Below, piece after piece: positions 1 through 6,892 of a stretch of DNA of 27,333 nt. A program made the position numbers and the translations under genes. Source of the stretch: CAZMXI01 sp964570205 (lineage in GTDB: Bacteria; Planctomycetota; Phycisphaerae; Tepidisphaerales; Tepidisphaeraceae); contig CAZMXI010000056.1 of assembly GCA_964570205.1 (NCBI GenBank), positions 1 to 27,333 on the forward strand, written 5' to 3'. The notes under the pieces were generated by a model. It saw nothing but the letters and a program-made list of their open reading frames with translations. It had not been told where the DNA came from and searched no databases. Every line of letters starts with the position of its first letter. Positions within the stretch are counted from its first letter, which is position 1.

Positions 1-61
1 GACAAACGCCCTGTGGCAGCGGAATTAGGCACCGCCCGGTTTATTGGGCACACCCCCGGAC

Positions 62-90
62 TTGCAAACGGGGGCCTCGACCGATACAAC
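62..90 (+). promoter_or_regulatory. Candidate promoter for the acyl-chain operon, next to a GC hairpin
   Basis: TTGCAA (62-67) and TACAAC (85-90) are separated by 17 bp, each matching 4 of 6 sigma-70 consensus bases. The first gene starts 33 bp later at a GTG. Immediately upstream, CCCCCG (53-58) and CGGGGG (69-74) could form a 6-bp GC stem that overlaps the -35 element. It might instead be the end of an upstream transcript. It is a weak match to a common motif, so this is only a candidate. Confidence 0.28.
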
Positions 91-122
91 CTCGGCCTTA
101 CCATTGGACGGTTGCGGAAATC

Positions 123-644
123 GTGAAATTCAACCTGATCGACAAAATTGAGTCGCTGTCGGCCAACCGCATTGTGGCGGTCAAGCACGTGAGCCTCGCC
201 GAGGAGTACCTGGCGGATCATTTCCCGACTTTTCCGGTTCTTCCGGGCGTGATGATGCTGGAAGCCATGACGCAGGCGGGCGGGTGGATTCTGCACCAGC
301 GACGGGGATTTGCGTGCTCGATGGCGGTGCTAAAAGAAGCCCGAAACGTACGTTACGGGCATTTCGTCGCGCCGGGCGATTACCTCCGCGTGGAGGTGGA
401 GTTGACGAAAGAGACGGCCAGCGGTGCGGTATTCAAGGCCGCGGGCACGGTCGGCTCGGCTCAGGCGGTCACGGCGAAGATCGAACTGGCCTATTTCAAT
501 CTGGCCGACAAGCAGCCTGAATTGGCGGGCATTGACCATCGACTGCGGGAACATAACCGGGTTCGCTGGGCGCTGATCCGGCCAATGTCCGATAATGTAT
601 CCATCGGGATCGCCCCGATGCCCAGCGGGCACGCCGGGACATGA
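123..644 (+). CDS. FabZ-like 3-hydroxyacyl-ACP dehydratase (hotdog fold)
   Basis: Predicted cytoplasmic dehydratase acting on 3-hydroxyacyl chains carried by ACP. The FabZ active-site pattern is clear: residues 33-51 read HFPTFPVLPGVMMLEAMTQ, giving catalytic His33 and Glu47, with the PG turn intact. At 173 aa it is longer than typical FabZ (about 140-150 aa); the extra length is a C-terminal tail after about residue 135 with no recognised domain. The start codon is GTG with no strong Shine-Dalgarno sequence. It is the first gene of a same-strand set with an ACP, a second hotdog protein and two ketosynthases, so it probably serves a dedicated acyl-chain pathway rather than being the only housekeeping FabZ. 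Family assignment is firm; substrate is unknown. Confidence 0.88.
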   Translation: MKFNLIDKIESLSANRIVAVKHVSLAEEYLADHFPTFPVLPGVMMLEAMTQAGGWILHQRRGFACSMAVLKEARNVRYGHFVAPGDYLRVEVELTKETASGAVFKAAGTVGSAQAVTAKIELAYFNLADKQPELAGIDHRLREHNRVRWALIRPMSDNVSIGIAPMPSGHAGT

Positions 645-672
645 CTAGGCGAACAAGGAAGAGGAATTGACC

Positions 673-1053
673 ATGGCAATGTCGCGTGACGAGATTTATC
701 AGAAGGTGCAGGCGGTCCTGGTGGATGCGCTGGGCGTGGACGAAGAAGAGGTGACGCCGACCGCAACCCTACGGGGCGACCTGGGGGCCGAGAGCATCGA
801 TTTCCTGGACATCGCGTTTCGCCTGGAGAAGGCGTTTGGCATCAAGATCCCGCGTGGCGAGATGTTCCCGGAGGATGTGTTCACCAACACGCAGTTCGTG
901 GCCAACGGCCGAATCACCCCGGACGGCATGGTCGAGCTCAAGAAGCGCATGCCGCACATGGACTTCTCGGAACTGGAGAAGGACCCCGACATCAACAAGA
1001 TGCAGTTCACGGTCAATACGATCGTGAACTACATTGAGACCAAGGTGAAGTAA
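673..1053 (+). CDS. Acyl carrier protein, long variant
   Basis: Carrier protein expected to receive 4'-phosphopantetheine on the serine of the motif DLGAESIDFLDI (Ser41 counted from this start). The ATG at 673 is preferred over an in-frame TTG at 667 because GAGG at 661-664 is correctly spaced for it. The protein has 126 aa against about 75-85 for ordinary ACPs. The additional residues lie after the DSL-like motif and helix II, at roughly residues 60-105 (GEMFPEDVFTNT through SELEKDPDINK), and a normal last helix, TVNTIVNYIETKVK, follows. It sits between two dehydratase-like genes and upstream of two ketosynthases, so it is probably the dedicated carrier of this operon. Such extended ACPs are, as I recall, seen beside specialised KS pairs, but this was not checked. 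Confidence 0.88.
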   Translation: MAMSRDEIYQKVQAVLVDALGVDEEEVTPTATLRGDLGAESIDFLDIAFRLEKAFGIKIPRGEMFPEDVFTNTQFVANGRITPDGMVELKKRMPHMDFSELEKDPDINKMQFTVNTIVNYIETKVK

Positions 1054-1102
1054 CCGCGACAGTCGCCGTCGGCTGGCGGCCGGCAACAGCGCCCCCACCA
1101 CC

Positions 1103-1585
1103 ATGCGATGGATCTGGATCGACAAGTTCACGCAGTTCACGCCGCGCACGTCAGCGACGACGATCAAGAACGTAACGCTGGCCGAGGAGCACCTGCACGA
1201 CCTATACCCGGATTTTCCGATCGTGCCCCACAGCTTGATCATCGAGGGCATGGCGCAGACGGCGGGCATCCTGGTGGGCGAGGCGTCGGGATTCGCGGAG
1301 AAGGTCATCCTGGCGAAGATCGGCAAGGCGGTCTTCCACCGGCTGAGCCGGCCGGGCGACACGCTGGAGTTCACGGCGACGATCGAGCAGTTTTCGGAAC
1401 AGGGCGCTTCCAGCAGCGGCGTCGTACGATGCAATGGCCAGTTGGTGGCGGAGATCGAGTTGATGTTCAGCCACATTGACCAGAACATGGCGGGGCTGGA
1501 ATTTCCAGAACACAACTTCGTCTTTACCGAGCAGTTCACGGAGTTGCTGAAGGGATATGGACTGAAGAGCGATGTCGCGATTTAA
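1103..1585 (+). CDS. FabZ/FabA-like hotdog protein lacking the catalytic His
   Basis: A 160-aa hotdog protein homologous in layout to the first gene (compare NVTLAEEHLHDLYPDFPIVP with HVSLAEEYLADHFPTFPVLP). At the position of the FabZ catalytic His there is Leu34 (DLYP instead of DHFP), and the conserved Gly of the PG turn is His43 (VPHSLIIEGMAQ). Glu48 is kept. Canonical dehydratase chemistry is therefore doubtful. It may be a structural partner of the active dehydratase, a product-shaping subunit, or a thioesterase-like hotdog; His32 or His43 might substitute. No clear Shine-Dalgarno precedes the ATG. It lies 49 bp after the ACP gene and 65 bp before the ketosynthase-like gene, on the same strand, so co-transcription is likely. 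Confidence 0.8.
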   Translation: MRWIWIDKFTQFTPRTSATTIKNVTLAEEHLHDLYPDFPIVPHSLIIEGMAQTAGILVGEASGFAEKVILAKIGKAVFHRLSRPGDTLEFTATIEQFSEQGASSSGVVRCNGQLVAEIELMFSHIDQNMAGLEFPEHNFVFTEQFTELLKGYGLKSDVAI

Positions 1586-1650
1586 GCGACGGCCATGGCT
1601 CCGGATGTGAACCGTCTGAGCCAGGCGATCTGGTGCAACCAAGGAAGCGA

Positions 1651-2946
1651 ATGCGACGCGTCGTCATCACGGGCATTGGTGTCATCTCCCCGCTCGGGAT
1701 CGGGGCGAAGGCTTTCTGGGACAACCTGCTGGCCGGGCAGGTGGGCATTCGGCGGATTGCGCGGTTTGATCCGGCCGGTTTTCCGTGCCAGGTGGCCGGC
1801 GAAGTGCCCGACTACCGAATCAGCGAGTTCGTTCCCAAGAGCTACCGCAAGGCCACCAAGGTGATGGCCCGCGACATCGAGCTGGCGGTGATCGCCGCGG
1901 ATGACGCATTCAAGGATTCGGGGCTGCAATCCAAAGCGTACACGGAAACGCCGAACATCGACCCGTTGCGGTTCGGGTGCAACATTGGCGCCGGCCTGAT
2001 CAGCGCAGAGCTGAACGAGCTGACGGCCGCCATGCACACCGCGAGAGAGGACAGCACGCTGGACCTGGAAAAATGGGGACGCGACGGCATGAATCAGCTC
2101 ACGCCTCTGTGGCTGCTGAAGTACCTGCCGAACATGCTGGCGTGCCACGTGACGATCATTCATGAGCTGAAGGGCCCCAGCAACACAATCACATGCCAGG
2201 ATGCCTCCAGCCATCTGGCGATCGGCGAGGCTTTCCGGACAATCCAGCGTGGCGACGCCGACCTGGCCATCTGCGGCGGCGGCGAATCCCGCGTGAATCC
2301 GATGGGCCTGGTGCGGCAGTGCCTGCTGAAACGACTGACGGAGCAATACAACGATCGGCCGGCGGAAGCGATGCGGCCGTTCGACGCGGAGGCCTCGGGC
2401 CAGGCGATCGGCGAAGGCGCGGGGCTGTTCATCCTGGAGGAGTACGATCGCGCCTTGTCGCGCGGAGCCAAGATTTACGCCGAACTCGTTGGTTTCGCTG
2501 CCAGCCAGGATGCCTATAAGGTGACAGAACCGGCGCCGACGGGGCACAGTTATGGCATGGCGATCAGGAGGGCGATGGCCGAGGCGGGCGTCGATGCAGG
2601 CCGGGTCGGCTGCTTCGTGCCGCACGGGCTGGGGATTCCATCGCACGACCTGGCCGAGCTGGCGGGGCTAAAGCTGGCCCTGGGAACCGCGCTGGATCAG
2701 GTGCCCATGGCCCCGATCAAGGCGCAAATCGGCAACCTGTCGGCTGCCGGCGGCGTGGATGTGGCGGCGGCGGCGATGTCGGTGCACAGCGGCACGATCC
2801 CGCCGGCGCTCAACACGAAGAGTCCTGCCGGTGGCACGAGGCTGAATGTGGCGGCGGCGGCACGGCAAGCGAAAGTGGACGTGGCGGTGAGCAGCGTGTA
2901 CAGCCTGGGCGGCCAGAACGCGGCGCTGGTGTTCAGGAAGGTATAA
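1651..2946 (+). CDS. Ketosynthase-like protein without catalytic Cys (KS-beta / chain-length-factor-like)
   Basis: A 431-aa thiolase-fold protein of FabF/KAS II layout (N-terminal MRRVVITGIGVISPLG, C-terminal SLGGQNAALVF). Aligned by eye with the active ketosynthase at 3791-5077, the nucleophilic Cys is Asp184 (TCQDASSHLAIG against TACAASTQAIG), with a Cys two residues earlier (Cys182). His325 (VPHGLG) is kept, but the second His is Asn362 (IGNLSAAGG against MGHLIAAAG). In type II polyketide and aryl-polyene systems a ketosynthase homologue lacking the Cys forms a heterodimer with the active one and influences chain length; I infer the same here. The ATG at 1651 follows AAGGAAG at 1641-1647 and is preferred over the in-frame GTG at 1633. 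Confidence 0.85.
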   Translation: MRRVVITGIGVISPLGIGAKAFWDNLLAGQVGIRRIARFDPAGFPCQVAGEVPDYRISEFVPKSYRKATKVMARDIELAVIAADDAFKDSGLQSKAYTETPNIDPLRFGCNIGAGLISAELNELTAAMHTAREDSTLDLEKWGRDGMNQLTPLWLLKYLPNMLACHVTIIHELKGPSNTITCQDASSHLAIGEAFRTIQRGDADLAICGGGESRVNPMGLVRQCLLKRLTEQYNDRPAEAMRPFDAEASGQAIGEGAGLFILEEYDRALSRGAKIYAELVGFAASQDAYKVTEPAPTGHSYGMAIRRAMAEAGVDAGRVGCFVPHGLGIPSHDLAELAGLKLALGTALDQVPMAPIKAQIGNLSAAGGVDVAAAAMSVHSGTIPPALNTKSPAGGTRLNVAAAARQAKVDVAVSSVYSLGGQNAALVFRKV

Positions 2947-2953
2947 TTGAATC

Positions 2954-3268
2954 ATGGTTGCCGCCGCCATACCCATTCCGGAGTCACGAATCGCCGAGAT
3001 CTGCCGTCGATACGGCATATCGCATCTGCGGCTTTTCGGATCGGCACTACGGCAGGACTTTGACCACGATCGGAGCGACATCGATCTGCTGGTCGAATTT
3101 GCGCCCGGCAGGATCCCCGATTTCTTCGTTTTTGATGAGATCGCGGAACAGTTGTCGGATGCGTTCGAGGGAAGGACCGTCGACCTGGTGACGGCACGGG
3201 CATTGAATCATCGCATCCGGGACCGGGTGCTGGCGGAGGCAAAGCCGATTTATGGCGACCGAGGATGA
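2954..3268 (+). CDS. MntA-type minimal nucleotidyltransferase (antitoxin)
   Basis: A 104-aa protein with the minimal nucleotidyltransferase signature: LFGSALRQDF (Gly29-Ser30) followed by SDIDLLVEF (Asp42 and Asp44) and a third acidic residue in VDLV (Asp77). In characterised MntA/HepT systems this protein AMPylates a tyrosine near the RX4HXY motif of the HEPN toxin and neutralises it. Here the next gene is such a HEPN protein, and it overlaps this one by 17 bp, as is usual for these pairs. The gene begins 8 bp after the stop of the KS-beta gene, so it lies inside the acyl-chain operon, which is not its usual setting. Confidence 0.88.
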   Translation: MVAAAIPIPESRIAEICRRYGISHLRLFGSALRQDFDHDRSDIDLLVEFAPGRIPDFFVFDEIAEQLSDAFEGRTVDLVTARALNHRIRDRVLAEAKPIYGDRG

Positions 3269-3701
3269 CACGCTCTATCTCGGCCAAATGCTTGATACCG
3301 CGCGTCGCATCCGCGATCGGCTCGCCCGCGTGTCCAAAGACGAGTTCGATTCGGATGAAGACCTTCAGTTGGCCATCGCACATTTGCTCCAGATTATTGG
3401 AGCAGCCGCAAGGCGCGTCTCGGAGTCCACCAGGCAGGCGATGCCCCAGCTCGCATGGAAGCGAATCTGCGGCATGCGTCATCGCCTGGTGCACGACTAC
3501 ATGGATGTCGACATGGGACTCTTGACATGGTGGGCCGGGCTTTCGCCGTGGTTCCGGGTTGGCGTGCCGTTGCTGCTGATCCTGATCTCGACAGGCCTGC
3601 CTCTGGCAAGATGGATTTGGCCGTGGGGCTGGGCCGTCGGATTTGTGCTGTTGATGTTCGGCGGCCGATCCTCGTCGGAGAAGAACGGCTATCGGTTCTA
3701 G
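3252..3701 (+). CDS. HepT-like HEPN protein fused in frame to a two-helix membrane domain
   Basis: Residues 1 to about 87 are a HepT (DUF86)-type HEPN domain with the RX4HXY RNase motif: Arg76, His81 and Tyr83 in MRHRLVHDY. Normal HepT proteins continue with a final helix after the VD that follows (about 110-120 aa in all). Here the frame instead runs from residue 88 into MGLLTWWAGLSPWF and two hydrophobic stretches (about 102-118 and 121-137), ending in SEKNGYRF. This looks like a HepT lacking its last helix joined to a small membrane protein. That protein could still be translated alone from ATG 3513 or TTG 3522, although no good Shine-Dalgarno was seen. RNase activity and membrane placement are inferred. 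The gene lies between the two ketosynthase genes. Confidence 0.75.
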   Translation: MATEDDTLYLGQMLDTARRIRDRLARVSKDEFDSDEDLQLAIAHLLQIIGAAARRVSESTRQAMPQLAWKRICGMRHRLVHDYMDVDMGLLTWWAGLSPWFRVGVPLLLILISTGLPLARWIWPWGWAVGFVLLMFGGRSSSEKNGYRF

Positions 3702-3790
3702 GAAACAGCCACCCGCCGGGATGATTGCCGGTTCCGTGCAAATGTCCCCAGACCGGCTGGTGGCCGCTGCCCAGGATATGGGAAACCACT

Positions 3791-5077
3791 ATGCATCGTG
3801 TTGTTATCACGGGAATGGGCTGGATCACCCCGATGGGCCACTCGATCGAGCAGGTCTGGCAAAGATTGCTCGCGGGCGAGTCGGGCATTGACCGCATCAG
3901 CATCTTCGACGCCACGACCTTTCCCACGAGCATTTCGGCCGAGGTGAAGGACTTTCATCTTGCGGACCACGTCGCCGAAGTCGAGCAACACCGCAATGCC
4001 GGACGCAATACGCAGTTTGCCCTGGGCGCCTGCGCGCAGGCATGGAAGGCGGCGGGGCTGGATTCGGCGAAGCTGGACCTGGACCGCGTGGGGATCTACC
4101 TGGGCAGCGGCGAGGGATCGCTGGATTTCGCCGCGTACACCACGTGCGCGCTGTCGAGCTGGCGACCCGAGGCCGGCGCCATCGACTCGGTCAGGTGGGC
4201 GCAGCTCGCGATGGAGAAGATGACGGTCATGCGCGAGTTGGAACAGGAGCCCAACATGCCCCTGTCGCACCTGGCGCTGCTGACGGGGGCTCGCGGGCCG
4301 GCATTCAACTGCCTGACGGCGTGCGCCGCTTCCACCCAGGCGATCGGCGAAGCGATGGAACTTCTGCGGCGCGGCGACGCCGACGTCATGATTGGCGGCG
4401 GCGCCCATTCGATGATCCACCCGTTTGGCGTGACCGGATTCAACCGGCTGACCGCACTGTCCACCCTCAATGAGGACCCGCCCCGGTCGAGCCGCCCGTT
4501 CGACAACCAGCGCGGCGGATTCGTGCTGGGCGAAGGCGCAGGCATGGTCATCCTGGAGACGCTGGAACACGCCCGGTCCCGGGGAGCAAGCATCCTGGCC
4601 GAGATGGTGGGTTACGGCTCCACGGCGGATGCCTTCCGCATCACCGACCAGGACCCCGACGGCCTGGGTGCAATTAACGCAATGAAAGCCGCCCTGCATG
4701 ATGCGGGCCTTCAGCCTCAAGACGTGCATTACATCAACGCACACGGCACGGGCACGCGCGAGAACGACGGCAATGAGACCCTGGCAATCAAGAAGGTCTT
4801 CGGCAACTACGCCGCCCAGGTTCCCGTCAGCAGCATCAAGAGCATGATGGGGCACCTGATCGCGGCTGCGGGGTCGGTGGAGTTGATCACATGCGTCCTG
4901 GCGATCCGGGACCAGATCCTCCCTCCCACGATGAACCTGGACTATCCCGATCCGGAATGCGACCTGGACTACGTGCCAAACCAAGCCCGCAAGGCCCGGT
5001 GTGAAGTCGTGTTGTCGAACAGCTTCGGCTTCGGCGGGCAGAACAACTCGATCATTGTGCGCAAGTACATTCCGTAA
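3791..5077 (+). CDS. Beta-ketoacyl-ACP synthase, FabF/KAS II family (KS-alpha-like)
   Basis: Predicted condensing enzyme that extends ACP-bound acyl chains with malonyl-ACP. The full catalytic triad is present: Cys178 in LTACAASTQ, His318 in INAHGTGT and His355 in KSMMGHLIAAAG, with the C-terminal FGFGGQNNS loop. At 428 aa it has the usual family length. The ATG at 3791 gives the canonical start MHRVVITGMGWITPMG; in-frame extension to 3725 adds an unrelated sequence. Together with the Cys-less homologue at 1651-2946 it is probably the active half of a ketosynthase heterodimer. The 89 bp upstream hold no recognised gene. It is the last gene of the operon; no hairpin terminator was recognised after it. 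Confidence 0.92.
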   Translation: MHRVVITGMGWITPMGHSIEQVWQRLLAGESGIDRISIFDATTFPTSISAEVKDFHLADHVAEVEQHRNAGRNTQFALGACAQAWKAAGLDSAKLDLDRVGIYLGSGEGSLDFAAYTTCALSSWRPEAGAIDSVRWAQLAMEKMTVMRELEQEPNMPLSHLALLTGARGPAFNCLTACAASTQAIGEAMELLRRGDADVMIGGGAHSMIHPFGVTGFNRLTALSTLNEDPPRSSRPFDNQRGGFVLGEGAGMVILETLEHARSRGASILAEMVGYGSTADAFRITDQDPDGLGAINAMKAALHDAGLQPQDVHYINAHGTGTRENDGNETLAIKKVFGNYAAQVPVSSIKSMMGHLIAAAGSVELITCVLAIRDQILPPTMNLDYPDPECDLDYVPNQARKARCEVVLSNSFGFGGQNNSIIVRKYIP

Positions 5078-5154
5078 GAGAGGGGGCCGCAAAGCGCACT
5101 TGATCCGCTCGATTTCTGTTTCGCTTTTCTGGTGCATCCTGAGTATGCGGCGAT

Positions 5155-5160
5155 TACAAT
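5155..5160 (+). promoter_or_regulatory. Candidate -10 element for the protease gene
   Basis: TACAAT preceded by GAT gives a good -10 hexamer about 100 bp upstream of the protease ATG at 5263. The hexamer 17 bp upstream (GTGCAT, 5132-5137) is a poor -35. If used, the transcript would carry a leader of about 95 nt containing the inverted repeat described separately. Confidence 0.35.
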
Positions 5161-5167
5161 AGGCGCA

Positions 5168-5250
5168 CTCGCAGAGCGGGTGTACCGCCCACTCGGCCCC
5201 CCCCAGGGGACACGGCCGGCGGTGGTCGTGCCCGATCCGGGCTCTGCGAG
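5168..5250 (+). repeat. Perfect 10-bp inverted repeat in the protease leader
   Basis: CTCGCAGAGC (5168-5177) is the exact reverse complement of GCTCTGCGAG (5241-5250). In RNA this would close a 63-nt GC-rich domain whose 3' arm ends one base before the Shine-Dalgarno-like AAGGGAG (5252-5258) of the protease gene. The interior has further pairing potential. No known riboswitch was recognised. Confidence 0.6.
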
Positions 5251-5262
5251 CAAGGGAGCATT

Positions 5263-6858
5263 ATGTTCAAAGCGAGACACCTCGGGCTGTGGGGCTTGGC
5301 CGTTCTGGTGGTTGCGTTCCTGGCGTTGATCGCCGGCGCCGACGTGGTCACACTCAAGGACGGCACCGTGCTCGAAGGCACCGTCATCAAGACGGGCAGC
5401 GGCTACTGGATCAAGACCACCGACGGCAAGACCCAGACGGTACCCCTATCGCAGGTGAAATCCGTCGAGAGCGGCTCGGCGTCCGCAGGCAGCGCGGATT
5501 TGCAGGCTACGCGGCGGAGAGTGCAAACGGTGGATTCCGCACTTGCCGCCGTGGTGATATGGCAGAAGTTCCTGGACTCCAAGCCGGCTGCCGACGACGA
5601 AGCGGCTGCCCGAAAGGAACTGGCCCATTGGCAGAAGCTCGTGGACCAGAAGGCCGAGAAGGTGAACGGCAAATGGATGACGGAATCCGAGTACAAGGAA
5701 ATCAGGGATAAGGCCTCGAAGCTGCTTGATGAATCCAGGAAGCTGATGGAACGCAACCAGACACTGGACGCAGTCAAGAAGCTGGAAGAAGCCAACCGCA
5801 CGTTTCCGTTGCCGGATGTGGTGTTCTTCCTCGGCTTCATTTCACTGAAGATGGAGAAGGCCCAGGAGGCGATCCGCTACTTCGAGCAAGGCCTGAGAAT
5901 CCAGCCGGAGAACACCGAGGCGCTGAACAATCTGGGCGTGGCGTACATTCTGAAGGATGAGTACGTCCGCGGGATGCAGCTCATTTACCGGGCCGCCAAG
6001 GCCAGGGACTCCCGCGAACTGGCGATGAATCTGGTCAAGGCGGTGTCGTTGGTGCCGTCCGGCCAGCATAACCGGCCGGAGTACCGCACGGCCGAGGAAG
6101 CCGCCCGGCTACTGGCCAGCCGATACGGCATAGGGGCGCCGTCGCAAGTATGGACGCTATTACCCCCGAACCCGGCGCAACCGAAGCCGCCTGATAAGGA
6201 CGATTTGGAGGGCGCAGTCGCATCGGGGACCGGATTCATCCTGACGGAGGATGGGCTGGTCCTGACCAATGCCCATGTGGTCGGCAAGGCCACGGCAACC
6301 ATCATGGTGATGCTGAGCAACGGCCGTAGAGTCAGTGCGGAGATTGTGAAGATCGACGAAAAAAAGGACCTGGCGCTGATTCGGCTCAAGGGCGAATCCC
6401 GCCTGCCGGTGGCGCACCTCTCGACGCCTCAACTACCGGTGGAGGGTGCGCTCTGCTATGTGCTGGGGTATCCGATGCTCGACCAGATGGGCGCGAACAT
6501 AAAGATCACCCAGGGAATCGTCAGCGGCATCCAGGCCAAGGCCGACGCCGAAATCCTGACGGACGCGAAAGTCAACCCCGGCAATTCCGGCGGACCTATG
6601 GTGAATGCGCAGGGGTTGGTGATGGGCATTGTCACGCTGAAAACTCAGGCCACATCCATGCAGGAGAGCTACGGCATCGCGATAGGCGTTAGCCACATCC
6701 GCGAGTTTCTGGATGCCAACAAAGTCAAGCTCCCCCCGGCGCCCGCAACTCCTTCCGGCGGCGCGTTGTCGGCCGAGCAGGTGGCGGCCAAGCTCAAACC
6801 CGCAACGGTGTGCATCATCTCCGTTTCCGGAGGAAAGAAGGCCGATAAGAAGCCGTGA
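5263..6858 (+). CDS. Secreted TPR and trypsin-like (DegP-type) serine protease
   Basis: Residues 1-26 form a signal peptide or N-terminal anchor (hydrophobic core LGLWGLAVLVVAFLALIAGA). Residues 27-70 resemble the short beta-rich segment VVTLKDGTVLEGTVIK that often precedes planctomycete envelope proteins. A charged helical part follows, then TPR-like repeats at about 185-250 (NTEALNNLGVAYILKDEY). The C-terminal half is a trypsin-fold domain with the triad His338 (TNAHVV), Asp369 (KKDLALIRL) and Ser442 (NPGNSGGP). No PDZ domain is present, unlike DegP/HtrA. It probably acts outside the cytoplasmic membrane in protein quality control or processing; the target is unknown. The start has AAGGGAG at 5252-5258. 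Confidence 0.88.
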   Translation: MFKARHLGLWGLAVLVVAFLALIAGADVVTLKDGTVLEGTVIKTGSGYWIKTTDGKTQTVPLSQVKSVESGSASAGSADLQATRRRVQTVDSALAAVVIWQKFLDSKPAADDEAAARKELAHWQKLVDQKAEKVNGKWMTESEYKEIRDKASKLLDESRKLMERNQTLDAVKKLEEANRTFPLPDVVFFLGFISLKMEKAQEAIRYFEQGLRIQPENTEALNNLGVAYILKDEYVRGMQLIYRAAKARDSRELAMNLVKAVSLVPSGQHNRPEYRTAEEAARLLASRYGIGAPSQVWTLLPPNPAQPKPPDKDDLEGAVASGTGFILTEDGLVLTNAHVVGKATATIMVMLSNGRRVSAEIVKIDEKKDLALIRLKGESRLPVAHLSTPQLPVEGALCYVLGYPMLDQMGANIKITQGIVSGIQAKADAEILTDAKVNPGNSGGPMVNAQGLVMGIVTLKTQATSMQESYGIAIGVSHIREFLDANKVKLPPAPATPSGGALSAEQVAAKLKPATVCIISVSGGKKADKKP

Positions 6859-6892
6859 TTATCTGCAATCGGCGCAACATTCAAGGCAGCCG

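Noticed and set aside
1..126. Open plus-strand frame running in from the left edge to a TGA at 124-126
   Set aside because: Only about 41 codons are visible and the sequence (for example RFIGHTPGLANGG) matches nothing I know; it may be the end of an upstream gene, or chance.
1582..2646. Minus-strand open frame of 354 aa
   Set aside because: Entirely antisense to the KS-beta gene; Arg/Pro/His-rich composition is typical of a shadow frame in GC-rich DNA.
3698..5137. Minus-strand open frame of 479 aa
   Set aside because: Antisense to the complete ketosynthase, with no ribosome-binding site and no recognisable domain.
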